Positions 41,499 through 49,626 of a stretch of 64,000 nt of DNA are shown here, one piece after another (the stretch's first letter is position 1; every line of letters begins with the position of its first letter). The notes under the pieces are model-generated. The model saw only the letters and a program-made list of their open reading frames with translations, had not been told where the DNA came from and searched no databases. This DNA comes from Mesobacterium_A hydrothermale (GTDB lineage: Bacteria; Pseudomonadota; Alphaproteobacteria; Rhodobacterales; Rhodobacteraceae), in the NCBI RefSeq assembly GCF_035818635.1, contig NZ_JAYLLH010000007.1:1-64000 (forward strand). Reading direction: 5' to 3'. A program made the translations under genes and the position numbers.

Positions 41499-42746
41499 AT
41501 GGCCGATGATCTGTTCAACAGCTTCATGAACGGTCCCGACGAAAAGGGCCGGTTCGGCATTTTTGGCGGGCGATTCGTATCGGAAACGCTGATGCCGCTG
41601 ATCCTGTCCCTGGAAGAGGAATACGAGCGGGCCAAGACCGATCAGAGTTTCTGGGACGAGATGGAGTTCCTGTGGAAGCACTATGTCGGTCGTCCATCGC
41701 CGCTGTACTACGCGGAGCGGCTGACCGAGCGTCTGGGCGGCGCCAAGATCTACATGAAGCGCGACGAGTTGAACCACACCGGGGCGCACAAGATCAACAA
41801 CGTGCTGGGCCAGATCATCCTGGCGCGACGCATGGGCAAGACCCGGATCATCGCGGAAACCGGTGCCGGGCAGCATGGTGTTGCTACCGCCACCGTTTGC
41901 GCCAAGTTCGGGTTGAAATGCGTGGTCTACATGGGCGCGCATGACGTGCAGCGCCAGGCGCCGAATGTGTTCCGCATGCGCCTGCTGGGGGCAGAGGTGA
42001 TTCCGGTGACGTCGGGCCGTGGCACGCTGAAGGACGCGATGAACGACGCGCTGCGCGACTGGGTGACCAATGTGCGCGATACGTTCTATTGCATCGGCAC
42101 GGTGGCCGGTCCGCATCCCTATCCTGCGATGGTGCGCGATTTCCAGTCGATCATCGGCAAGGAAGCCAAGGCACAGATGATGGAGGCCGAGGGCCGCCTG
42201 CCCGACACCATCATCGCCGCGATTGGCGGTGGTTCGAACGCCATGGGGCTGTTTTTTCCGTTCCTCGATGACGCCTCGGTGCGGATCATCGGGGTCGAGG
42301 CCGGTGGCAAGGGCGTGAACGAGAAGATGGAGCATTGCGCCAGTCTGACCGGCGGGCGTCCGGGCGTGTTGCATGGCAACCGCACCTACCTGTTGCAGGA
42401 TGAGGATGGGCAGATCCTGGAAGGGTTCAGCATTTCTGCCGGTCTGGACTATCCCGGGATCGGGCCGGAACACGCCTGGCTGCACGATATCGGCCGCGCC
42501 GAATATGTTTCGATCACCGACAAAGAGGCGCTGGAGGCGTTCCAGCTTTGCTGCGAAACCGAAGGCATCATTCCGGCACTGGAACCCAGTCATGCGCTGG
42601 GCCATGTGATGAAGATCGCGCCGGAGCTGCCTGCCGATCACATCATCTGCATGAACCTGTGTGGACGCGGCGACAAGGACATCTTTACCGTCGCGAAACA
42701 CCTGGGGTTCGATATGTCGGATACCGAAGGGCGGTCGATGGACTGA
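41499..42746 (+). CDS. trpB: tryptophan synthase beta chain
   Basis: 415-residue PLP enzyme that condenses indole and serine to tryptophan. The cofactor lysine is Lys98 in NHTGAHKINN; the phosphate-binding GGGSNAMG and the C-terminal SHALGHV are present. The ATG at 41499 has AAGGAG upstream. Neither trpF nor trpA is adjacent; trpA is about 8 kb away on the opposite strand. A strong terminator follows. Confidence 0.97.
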   Translation: MADDLFNSFMNGPDEKGRFGIFGGRFVSETLMPLILSLEEEYERAKTDQSFWDEMEFLWKHYVGRPSPLYYAERLTERLGGAKIYMKRDELNHTGAHKINNVLGQIILARRMGKTRIIAETGAGQHGVATATVCAKFGLKCVVYMGAHDVQRQAPNVFRMRLLGAEVIPVTSGRGTLKDAMNDALRDWVTNVRDTFYCIGTVAGPHPYPAMVRDFQSIIGKEAKAQMMEAEGRLPDTIIAAIGGGSNAMGLFFPFLDDASVRIIGVEAGGKGVNEKMEHCASLTGGRPGVLHGNRTYLLQDEDGQILEGFSISAGLDYPGIGPEHAWLHDIGRAEYVSITDKEALEAFQLCCETEGIIPALEPSHALGHVMKIAPELPADHIICMNLCGRGDKDIFTVAKHLGFDMSDTEGRSMD

Positions 42747-42766
42747 TCCGAAGGACAGAGCGTCTG

Positions 42767-42794
42767 AAAGGCGGCCCTCGGGCCGCTTTTTTTT
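42767..42794 (+). terminator. intrinsic terminator of trpB
   Basis: GCGGCC (42771-42776), loop CTCG, GGCCGC (42781-42786), then eight T (42787-42794). It begins 20 bp after the trpB stop. Confidence 0.93.
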
Positions 42795-42963
42795 AGGGCG
42801 TCGGTGGACTGTGGACAAATCTGTGGGTAGATCGTGTATATGAAACCAGTTTTGCCGCCATATCTGGTGTTTTGAGTAAAGAACGCCTGTTAAATGGTCG
42901 TAACTGAAAGCTCCTGCACAGCGGGGTGCGGGCGGCATTTTTTCATGAGCTGTTGGAGGAAGG
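42795..42963. other. intergenic region between convergent genes with paired DnaA-box-like sites
   Basis: TGTGGACAA (42810-42818) and TGTGGGTAG (42822-42830) are spaced 12 bp apart, as in the array at 18075-18107. They lie in 169 bp between the trpB terminator and the end of the DUF2237 gene, where no known gene needs a promoter. TGGACA (42812-42817) with TATATG (42837-42842) could be a weak rightward promoter, and a six-T run at 42938-42943 a weak terminator, so a small RNA cannot be excluded. Confidence 0.45.
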
Positions 42964-43332
42964 TCAGGATCTGTAAAGTTCTAACACCCGCATCGGGACG
43001 ATTTCCAGCGCGCTTCGGTGTGTTGCCTCGAGCCTAACCTTGGGGGCGCAGCCTTCGTCATGGGCCTGAAGGAACCGCGCAGCGCACAGGCACCAGCGAT
43101 CACCAGGTTTGAGGCCGAGAAAGCGGAGTTCCGGGCGTGGCGTGCTGAGGTCGTTGCCGACATATTTCGAATAGGCCAGGAACTCGGCAGTCATCACGGC
43201 GCAGACAGTGTGACTGCCGTAGTCCTGATCGCAGGTGTTGCAGTGCCCGTCGCGGTAGAAGCCGGTCAGTGGCGCTTGCGAGCAGAGTTCAAGGTCACCG
43301 CCCAGTACGTTGATCGAAGGGTATTTTTCCAT
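42964..43332 (-). CDS. DUF2237 family protein
   Basis: 122-residue small protein of the DUF2237 family; function unknown. Family hallmarks are NVLGGDLELCSQAPLTGFYRDG, GSHTVCAVMTAEFL and GDRWCLCAARFLQAHDEG. Several cysteines and a tryptophan are conserved. The start is 11 bp after the stop of the serine hydrolase on the same strand, so the two are probably cotranscribed. Confidence 0.9.
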   Translation of the reverse strand: MEKYPSINVLGGDLELCSQAPLTGFYRDGHCNTCDQDYGSHTVCAVMTAEFLAYSKYVGNDLSTPRPELRFLGLKPGDRWCLCAARFLQAHDEGCAPKVRLEATHRSALEIVPMRVLELYRS

Positions 43333-43343
43333 CTGGCTGCTCC

Positions 43344-44507
43344 TTACTGCGTGGCCGCGATCAGGCGGAACATGTCCAGGGCGTCCTGGAATGCGCCTTG
43401 GTCCCTGAATTGTCGATCAGCACCGTTGGTGGCCACGACAGTGCCGGACGCGCGGTCGACATAGACAAATTGGCCATAGACCCCGCGAGCCAGGAACTCC
43501 CCCGGGCGCGGGTCCGCAGCCATCCACCATTGATAACCGTAGTGCAGTTCGCCGGGTGCTGTCTTGGCCGAGGGCAAGGTGGACTCCAAGGCCCATACTT
43601 CCGGTACGATCTGTTGGCCGTTGAACCGTCCCTTTTGCAGGAACATCTGCCCCATCCGGGCGTAATCGCGGGTTGTCAGGTTCAGCCCGCCCAGCACGAA
43701 GGCGACGCCGTACCCATCCGTGATATAATAGGGTTCGGCCTCCAGCCCCATCGGCTGAATAATCTTTTCCGACAGCAGATCGGGGATCGACCGGCCGGTT
43801 GCGCCGCGCACCACCATGCCCAGGACGTGGGTATCGATCGAGACGTATTTGAACCCGGTGCCCGGCGCCTGGAACGTTTGGTCAAGTCCGGCTGCGAAGC
43901 TGTCCATCGAGCCACCAAGTGCAAGGACACGGCCCATCTTGTTGATGTCACTCCAGAAATCAAGATAGTCCTCGTCAAAGGTTACACCGGATGACATTTG
44001 CAGAACGTCGATGACGCGGGCGCCGTCATAGGCGCCACCTTTCAGTTCGGGGGCATATTTGACCACCGGATCATTCAGGTCATCCACATGACCTTCGGCG
44101 ACGATCACCCCGAAAAGGGCCGACAAATAGGACTTGGCCATGGACCACGAGATACGCTTGTCCCCAGCCGCCGTGCCTTTGTAATAGTCTTCGTAGACGA
44201 TGTTGCCGTCTTTGAGCACGACAAGTGACGTAACAGAGCGCCGGTCAAGCCAGGCGTCAAAGCCTGGCGGCATGGCGATCTCGATGCTGCGCGGTAATTC
44301 CGAAATCGGACCATCGCCGCGCGGCACCGGTACCGACTGAAAAAGCTCGCCCATATGGCTGAAATTATGAACGATCTTGTCTTCCGCAAACAGCGTGTTC
44401 ACGGCGTTCAGACGGATCAACTCGTCACGTTTCCAGACCCCGAGACCGACCGCGATCAGGACCAGCACACTCAGGACCCGAACGGTCCATTTCAGAACTT
44501 GGCGCAT
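43344..44507 (-). CDS. membrane-anchored serine hydrolase, beta-lactamase class C family
   Basis: 387-residue penicillin-binding-protein-like hydrolase held by an N-terminal helix (about 8-25). The SxxK nucleophile motif is SMAK in ISWSMAKSYLS (about 122-125); a tyrosine in KYVSIDTHV serves as the second motif, and ARGVYGQFVYVD marks the C-terminal KTG-equivalent strand. Such proteins are usually esterases or D-aminopeptidases, not resistance enzymes. Substrate unknown. It is followed at 11 bp by the DUF2237 gene. Confidence 0.85.
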   Translation of the reverse strand: MRQVLKWTVRVLSVLVLIAVGLGVWKRDELIRLNAVNTLFAEDKIVHNFSHMGELFQSVPVPRGDGPISELPRSIEIAMPPGFDAWLDRRSVTSLVVLKDGNIVYEDYYKGTAAGDKRISWSMAKSYLSALFGVIVAEGHVDDLNDPVVKYAPELKGGAYDGARVIDVLQMSSGVTFDEDYLDFWSDINKMGRVLALGGSMDSFAAGLDQTFQAPGTGFKYVSIDTHVLGMVVRGATGRSIPDLLSEKIIQPMGLEAEPYYITDGYGVAFVLGGLNLTTRDYARMGQMFLQKGRFNGQQIVPEVWALESTLPSAKTAPGELHYGYQWWMAADPRPGEFLARGVYGQFVYVDRASGTVVATNGADRQFRDQGAFQDALDMFRLIAATQ

Positions 44508-44563
44508 TCTGTGTCCTCCCTTTCGGGCAGTTCACCATGCGGGACGTAGCCCGGCAATGGGTT

Positions 44564-45259
44564 TCAGCGAAACTTGTCGGCCAGTTTCTGAAACGCGCTG
44601 CGCGTGTCCTGCGCGTCCGCTTCCGCTTTGGCGGCGGGGGGGGCGGCGGCTTTCACGGGTTTTTCTTGGGTCTTGTCCGAGGACCGAGGCGGGTTCACGC
44701 GCAGGGCCACGGCATTCTGGAACTTGCCGGTGTCGCCCTGAGCCAAGGCCACCGCGCCGTCCGAGATGCCGCGCAACAGGTCATCCAGCCAGTCCTGCTG
44801 ATCGGCCTTGGAAAAATCGTGCAACACATAAGGCGCAACTAGTTCCTTGCGCCCGGGATGGCCGATCCCCAGCCGGATACGGTGATAGGCATCGCCGATG
44901 TGGCCGTGGATCGAACGCAAGCCGTTGTGCCCGGCATGACCGCCACCAGTCTTGGCGCGGCACTTGCCCGGGGCAAGATCCAGTTCATCGTGGAAAACAG
45001 TGATGTCGCCGGGCTCCAGCTTGTAGAACCGCATGGCGTCGCCCACCGACTGGCCGGACAGGTTCATGAAGGTTTCAGGCTTGAGCAGCAAGACCTTTTC
45101 GGACCCAAGGCGTCCCTCGGCGATCTGGCCCTGGAACTTGGATTTCCAAGGTCCAAAGCCGTGATCCCCGGCGATGCGGTCCAGCGCCATGAACCCGATG
45201 TTGTGCCGGTTGCCTGCGTATTTTGCGCCGGGATTGCCCAGCCCCACGAAGATCTGCAT
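44564..45259 (-). CDS. pth: peptidyl-tRNA hydrolase
   Basis: 231-residue enzyme that recycles peptidyl-tRNA. It shows FVGLGNPGAKYAGNRHNIGF with catalytic His19, the NLSGQSV loop and the aspartate in VFHDELDL. The last 40 residues are a charged Ala/Lys/Pro extension (KTQEKPVKAAAPPAAKAEADA) ending in a short helix, beyond the usual 190 residues. The ATG at 45259 opens the conserved fold. It lies downstream of rplY, a common pairing, but a terminator lies between. Confidence 0.95.
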   Translation of the reverse strand: MQIFVGLGNPGAKYAGNRHNIGFMALDRIAGDHGFGPWKSKFQGQIAEGRLGSEKVLLLKPETFMNLSGQSVGDAMRFYKLEPGDITVFHDELDLAPGKCRAKTGGGHAGHNGLRSIHGHIGDAYHRIRLGIGHPGRKELVAPYVLHDFSKADQQDWLDDLLRGISDGAVALAQGDTGKFQNAVALRVNPPRSSDKTQEKPVKAAAPPAAKAEADAQDTRSAFQKLADKFR

Positions 45260-45334
45260 CGCGTGTTCCTGTCTGTCGTCCGCCCTGACATAGCGCAGGC
45301 CGGGACAGGGGCCAAGCGCAGGCAACCCAAAAGA

Positions 45335-45362
45335 AAACGGGGCCCGCGTCGGGGCCCCGTTT
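45335..45362 (-). terminator. intrinsic terminator of rplY
   Basis: AAACGGGGCCC (45335-45345) and GGGCCCCGTTT (45352-45362) form an 11-bp stem; on the minus strand it runs into TTTTCTTTT. It lies 23 bp after the rplY stop, upstream of pth. Confidence 0.88.
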
Positions 45363-45384
45363 CACAAACCGTATCCGACGGCGA

Positions 45385-46008
45385 TCATGCCTCTTCGGTG
45401 GCGTCCTCTGCCTCGTCTTCAGCATCGGACGACCGCAGGCCCGACGGGGCCGAGATATTCGCGATGACGAAGTCGCGGTCGATGGTCGGCTTGGCGCCTT
45501 CCGGAAGGGCCACGTCAGAGATGTGGATGACATCGCCGATGGCTTTGCCCGACAGATCGACGGTGATCTTTTCCGGGATATCGCCGGCGGTGACCATCAG
45601 TTCGACTTCGGCACGCACCACGGTCAGCACGCCACCGCGCTTCAGACCGGGGGCCGCGCCTTCGTTCACGAATTCAACCGGAATGTACAGGTTGATCTTC
45701 GAGGTACGGCGCAGGCGCATCAGGTCGAAGTGGGTCGGCAGGTCCTTGACCACGTCGCGTTGAACGTCGCGGCAGATCACGCGAACATCGTCGTGGCCGT
45801 CGACCTTCAGGTTGAACAGGGTCGACTTGAAGCGACCTGCCTTCAGCTTCTTGAGCAGTTCATTGAACGGGATCTGGATTGCCAGCGGCTCTGCTTCGCC
45901 GCCGAAAACAACGCCAGGAACCATACCAGCGCGACGCGCTGCGCGAGCGGCGCCCTTGCCCGTCCCCGCACGTTCCTGGCAGATCAGATCAGGGATCTCT
46001 CCGGCCAT
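45385..46008 (-). CDS. rplY: 50S ribosomal protein L25/general stress protein Ctc
   Basis: 207-residue long (Ctc-type) form of L25, which binds 5S rRNA. The N-terminal L25 domain (about 1-95, with AGTGKGAARAARRAGMVPGVVFGG) is followed by the TL5-like beta domain (about 96-185). The tail is very acidic (AEDEAEDATEEA). ATG at 46008 with GGAG upstream. It is followed by its own terminator and then pth. Confidence 0.95.
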   Translation of the reverse strand: MAGEIPDLICQERAGTGKGAARAARRAGMVPGVVFGGEAEPLAIQIPFNELLKKLKAGRFKSTLFNLKVDGHDDVRVICRDVQRDVVKDLPTHFDLMRLRRTSKINLYIPVEFVNEGAAPGLKRGGVLTVVRAEVELMVTAGDIPEKITVDLSGKAIGDVIHISDVALPEGAKPTIDRDFVIANISAPSGLRSSDAEDEAEDATEEA

Positions 46009-46163
46009 ATCGTAGTCTCCATAGCTATGGGGTGCCTCCAAGGCTGTCACCCCGTGGTTGAAGGCTGCGCGATAGACCGGATCGCGACGATTCACAAGGC
46101 AAAAGATCCCCTTTGGCCGGTTTGGGACTGGAAAGCCCGGAGCCCTCGTGCCACTTCGCCTGT

Positions 46164-47312
46164 ATGATTGCACTGAAAGACATCCGTGCCTGCCGCGCCC
46201 CGGCAAGCGCCTTCGCCACGATCGGGCTGTTCTGGGGCAGCTTTGCCGCCTTGGTGCCGGTTCTGAAAGCGCGGGCCGGGCTGTCTGACGGGGAATTCGG
46301 CCTGGCGCTGCTGGTGGCATCGTGCGGCGCAATGGCCGCCATGGCGCTGGCCCCGCGGGTCGAGGCGCGCCTGCGCCGCAGGGCGATGCCGGTTCTCGCG
46401 GTGCTGCTGGCGGCCTCATTTCTGGCGCCCGGCCTGGCGACGGGGGGCGTGGGGTTCGCGCTGGCGATGCTGGCGGCTTCGATCATGTCTGGCACGCTGG
46501 ATGTGGTGATGAACGCCCGCGTCAGCCTGCTGGAGGCAGAAACCAACCGTCCGTTGATGAATCTGAACCACGCCATCTTCTCCTTTGCGTATACGTTTGC
46601 AGCCATTGCCGCTGGGCTGATGCGGGAAGCGGGTATTGCCCCGCTGACGGTATTCGCCGTGATGGGGGCGCTCACGTTGGCGCTGACCGTAGTGATGGCG
46701 CAGGCCCGCGATCTGGTGGCGTCGTCCCCGGACACAGCCGGCAGGGCGCCGGGCTGGGGGCTTTTGCTGCCAGGGGGGCTGATTATCCTGATCGCGTTCC
46801 TGTCGGAGCAGGCGACCGAAGGCTGGTCCGCGCTGCATCTTGAGCGCGGACTTGGTGCCGGCGCCGCCGAGGGCGCGCTTGGCCCGGCGGTTCTGGGCCT
46901 TACGATGGGGATCGGCCGGCTCTCTGGCCAGATGGTGGCCGCCCGCCTGTCAGAGGCGCTGCTGATCCGTTGGGCGGCGCTGCTGACAGCCGTCGGGGCG
47001 CTGGTGGCCGCCTGGGCCCCGGTGCTGCCGGTGGCCTATGCCGGGTTTGCCCTCTTGGGTTTGGGCGTTTCGGTCATCGCGCCGACGGCGTTCGCTTGGG
47101 TCGGTCGTCAGGTCCCGGCAGAGCACCGGACCCGCGCGATTTCCCGTCTGTCGATGGTTGGATTTTCCGGCTTTTTCATCGGCCCGCCCTTGATGGGGCT
47201 GGTCGCCGAAGCGGCAGGGCTGCCGATGTCCTTTACCCTTGTGGCCCTGCTGCTGCTATTCGTGCCTTTGGCCCTCGAGCCGCTGGTGTCGCGCGCCGCG
47301 CGTCTTCGATGA
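46164..47312 (+). CDS. major facilitator superfamily transporter (YbjJ-like)
   Basis: 382-residue inner-membrane protein with about twelve hydrophobic segments. The early helices (FATIGLFWGSFAALVPVLKARAGLSDGEFG) and GLSVIAPTAFAWVG-type sequence in the C-terminal half fit the MFS subgroup of YbjJ. Substrate unknown. I chose the ATG at 46164 over one 51 bp upstream because it directly precedes the conserved region. It is divergent from rplY and convergent with lldD. Confidence 0.82.
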   Translation: MIALKDIRACRAPASAFATIGLFWGSFAALVPVLKARAGLSDGEFGLALLVASCGAMAAMALAPRVEARLRRRAMPVLAVLLAASFLAPGLATGGVGFALAMLAASIMSGTLDVVMNARVSLLEAETNRPLMNLNHAIFSFAYTFAAIAAGLMREAGIAPLTVFAVMGALTLALTVVMAQARDLVASSPDTAGRAPGWGLLLPGGLIILIAFLSEQATEGWSALHLERGLGAGAAEGALGPAVLGLTMGIGRLSGQMVAARLSEALLIRWAALLTAVGALVAAWAPVLPVAYAGFALLGLGVSVIAPTAFAWVGRQVPAEHRTRAISRLSMVGFSGFFIGPPLMGLVAEAAGLPMSFTLVALLLLFVPLALEPLVSRAARLR

Positions 47313-47338
47313 AGTTGCGCCGGGTGGCGGCCAGGGGA

Positions 47339-47410
47339 TTTGAGTATTTGCTGGAAAGATGAAAGGGAAAAGTGTCTGAATTCCCTTTCATCTTTCTGAA
47401 AATACTCAAA
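47339..47410. repeat. dispersed repeat tails in head-to-head orientation, copy F (bidirectional terminator)
   Basis: The left arm (47339-47368) and right arm (47381-47410) are near-perfect inverted copies of a TTTGAGTATTT...AAAGATGAAAGGGA sequence, forming a stem of almost 30 bp with an 11-14-base loop, and ending in a run of A/T on both sides. The arm matches the tail of copy D (51551-51572). It lies between convergent MFS and lldD genes. Confidence 0.75.
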
Positions 47411-47415
47411 AAAAA

Positions 47416-48579
47416 TTACAGCCATTCCCCTGGAAAGTCCTTGGGGATCATCAGGATGTCGCTGTTGACAGTCGTGATGTCGCGGTGGCCGCAGAACGCC
47501 ATCGACAGGTCCATTTCCTTGTGGATCACTTCCAGCGCCCTGGTCACGCCGGCCTCGCCCATAGCGCCAAGACCATAGACAAAAGCGCGACCGATGTAGG
47601 TGCCCTTTGCGCCCAGGGCGATGGCTTTCAGCACGTCCTGGCCCGACCGGATGCCGCTGTCCAGATGAACCTCGATCTTGTCGCCCACGGCGTCCATGAT
47701 CGCGGGGAGGGCGCGGATCGCGGACAGTGCACCGTCCAACTGGCGCCCGCCGTGGTTCGACACCACGATGGCATCAGCGCCGACGTTGCATGCCTCCAGC
47801 GCATCGCGCGGATCGATGATGCCCTTGATGATCAGCGGGCCGTCCCACATCTTGCGGAATTCACGGATGCGGTCCCAGTTCAGCGACTGGTCAAACGCTT
47901 GGCTGGTCCAGGACGAAAGCGACGCGGGATCGGCCACGCCTTTCGCATGGCCCACGATGTTGCCGAAGAACCGCCGCTTGGTCTGCAGCATCCCCAGGCC
48001 CCATTGCACCTTGGTCATCATGTTGGCGATGGACTGAGGGGTCAGCTTGGGCGGGGCGGACAGACCGTTCTTGAGATCCCTGTGCCTCTGCCCCATGATC
48101 TGAAGGTCTACGGTGATGACCGCCGCCGAGCATTTCGCGTCTTTCGCGCGGTCGAACAGGCGCTGCATGAAGTCGTCGTCCTTCAGTGTGTAGACCTGCA
48201 TCCAGAACGGTTTCGACGTGTTCTCAGCGACATCTTCGATCGAGCAGATCGACATGGTTGACAGGGTGAAGGGCACCCCGAATTTCTCGGCCGCACGAGC
48301 GGCTTTGATCTCTCCGTCGAAATGCTGCATGCCGGTCAAGCCCACCGGGGCCAATGCCACCGGCATCGACACATCCTGCCCGATCATCTGCGATTTCGTT
48401 GTCCGATCGGCCATATCGATGGCCACGCGCTGGCGCAGGTACAGCTTGTCGAAGTCGCTTGTGTTCTCGCGGAAGGTCTGTTCCGTCCAACTGCCCGACT
48501 CGCAATAGTCGTAAAACATCTTGGGGACGCGGCGGCGATAGATGCGCTTGAGGTCTTCGATTTCCGTGATGACGGGCAT
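47416..48579 (-). CDS. lldD: FMN-dependent L-lactate dehydrogenase
   Basis: 387-residue member of the FMN-dependent alpha-hydroxy-acid dehydrogenase family; oxidises L-lactate to pyruvate at the membrane face. The active-site VVSNHGGRQLDG holds the base histidine and substrate arginine; APVGLTGMQHFDGE and LDSGIRSGQDVLKAIALGAKG bind FMN. Start at 48579 (MPVITEIEDLKRIYRRRVPKM is the family N-terminus). A related hydroxy-acid substrate is possible. Divergent from the ZIP transporter gene. Confidence 0.9.
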   Translation of the reverse strand: MPVITEIEDLKRIYRRRVPKMFYDYCESGSWTEQTFRENTSDFDKLYLRQRVAIDMADRTTKSQMIGQDVSMPVALAPVGLTGMQHFDGEIKAARAAEKFGVPFTLSTMSICSIEDVAENTSKPFWMQVYTLKDDDFMQRLFDRAKDAKCSAAVITVDLQIMGQRHRDLKNGLSAPPKLTPQSIANMMTKVQWGLGMLQTKRRFFGNIVGHAKGVADPASLSSWTSQAFDQSLNWDRIREFRKMWDGPLIIKGIIDPRDALEACNVGADAIVVSNHGGRQLDGALSAIRALPAIMDAVGDKIEVHLDSGIRSGQDVLKAIALGAKGTYIGRAFVYGLGAMGEAGVTRALEVIHKEMDLSMAFCGHRDITTVNSDILMIPKDFPGEWL

Positions 48580-48708
48580 GGCTGAGTCCTTTTCCAGGCC
48601 GAACTGGTCAGGTTTCCTTACCGCTATTGCGCGGCAGGTGCAATCTCGGCCCCTTGTCATTCCGCCCTTGTGCGCCCACAACGGGCGGCAACAAAGCCGA
48701 GGACAGCA
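48580..48708. promoter_or_regulatory. divergent lldD / ZIP-transporter control region
   Basis: 129 bp between two divergent starts. Both promoters must lie here; no operator or Zur-like palindrome was recognised. Confidence 0.3.
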
Positions 48709-49482
48709 ATGCACGAGATTTTTTTGGGCGTTATGGGCGGCATGATCGCGGCGATTGCCACGACCGCCGGTGCGGTCCCGGCGCTGGTCGGTCGCAAGAT
48801 GTCGCAGGCAACCTCAGACACCATGCTGGGATTTGCAGCTGGCGTGATGCTGTCGGCCTCTTATTTTTCATTGATCCTGCCGGGGATCGACGTGGCCGAA
48901 GAGCAGTTTGGTTCGGTCTGGATCGCGGCCGCTGTCGCCTCGGTCGGCATCGCCTCGGGGGCGGGTTTCGTGGCCTGGCTGAACCGCGCGATCCCGCATG
49001 AACATTTCAAGACCGGGCCGGAAGGCGGTGCCGACGGCGCCACTGTGGCGCGGATCTGGCTGTTTGTCTTCGCAATCTCGATCCACAACTTCCCCGAGGG
49101 GCTGTCGATCGGTGTCGCCTTCGGCGTCGACAAATCCAACGGCTTGTCAGTGATGACCGGCATTTCCTTGCAAGACATCCCGGAGGGGCTGGCGGTCGCT
49201 GTGGCGCTTGTGGGCCTGGGCTATTCCCGGCGCAAGGCGTTGTTCTACACCGCGCTGACCGGGCTTGTGGAACCCGTGGGCGCGCTTCTGGGCGTGGTCG
49301 CGGTGTCGGTGAGTGCGGCGCTGTTACCCTGGGGCCTGACGTTCGCGGCGGGCGCCATGCTTTACATCATCAGCCACGAAATCGTGCCGGAAACCCATCG
49401 CAACGGGCACCAGCACCGCGCCACGCTGGGGTTCATCGTCGGGCTGATCCTGATGATGTTCCTCGATGTGACCCTGGGCTGA
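48709..49482 (+). CDS. ZIP-family metal transporter
   Basis: 257-residue inner-membrane importer of zinc or other divalent metals. Eight hydrophobic segments are visible; the metal-binding signatures of helices 4 and 5 are HNFPEGLSIGVAFG and QDIPEGLAVAVAL, with a later HEIVPETHR. It is of the ZupT/GufA type by these motifs. The ATG at 48709 directly precedes the first helix. Monocistronic, with a dispersed repeat just after the stop. Confidence 0.9.
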   Translation: MHEIFLGVMGGMIAAIATTAGAVPALVGRKMSQATSDTMLGFAAGVMLSASYFSLILPGIDVAEEQFGSVWIAAAVASVGIASGAGFVAWLNRAIPHEHFKTGPEGGADGATVARIWLFVFAISIHNFPEGLSIGVAFGVDKSNGLSVMTGISLQDIPEGLAVAVALVGLGYSRRKALFYTALTGLVEPVGALLGVVAVSVSAALLPWGLTFAAGAMLYIISHEIVPETHRNGHQHRATLGFIVGLILMMFLDVTLG

Positions 49483-49483
49483 C

Positions 49484-49538
49484 CCCTTCCATCATCTTGC
49501 CGCAAATATCCCGGGGAGCGCGAGGGGCTGGCCCCTCG
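49484..49538 (-). repeat. dispersed hairpin-plus-tail repeat, copy C (inverted)
   Basis: Read on the minus strand: hairpin CGAGGGGC/GCCCCTCG (49521-49538), then GGGATATTTGCGGCAA and GATGATGG. It starts immediately after the ZIP-transporter stop codon. Confidence 0.75.
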
Positions 49539-49626
49539 CTCCCACACGCCCACACCCTGTTGAACAACTATGCAAGCCGCATCGACCGTGGTAAGCCGCG
49601 CCCACTTACATCGAAAGGAGGGCGCG

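Noticed and set aside
42894..43037. 47-codon plus-strand frame beginning with ATG and containing four cysteines
   Set aside because: It runs antisense into the DUF2237 gene, has no ribosome site and no coding-type composition.
43344..44507. Antibiotic-resistance beta-lactamase
   Set aside because: The serine hydrolase has the SxxK motif but is membrane-anchored and more like esterase/aminopeptidase members; nothing around it suggests resistance.
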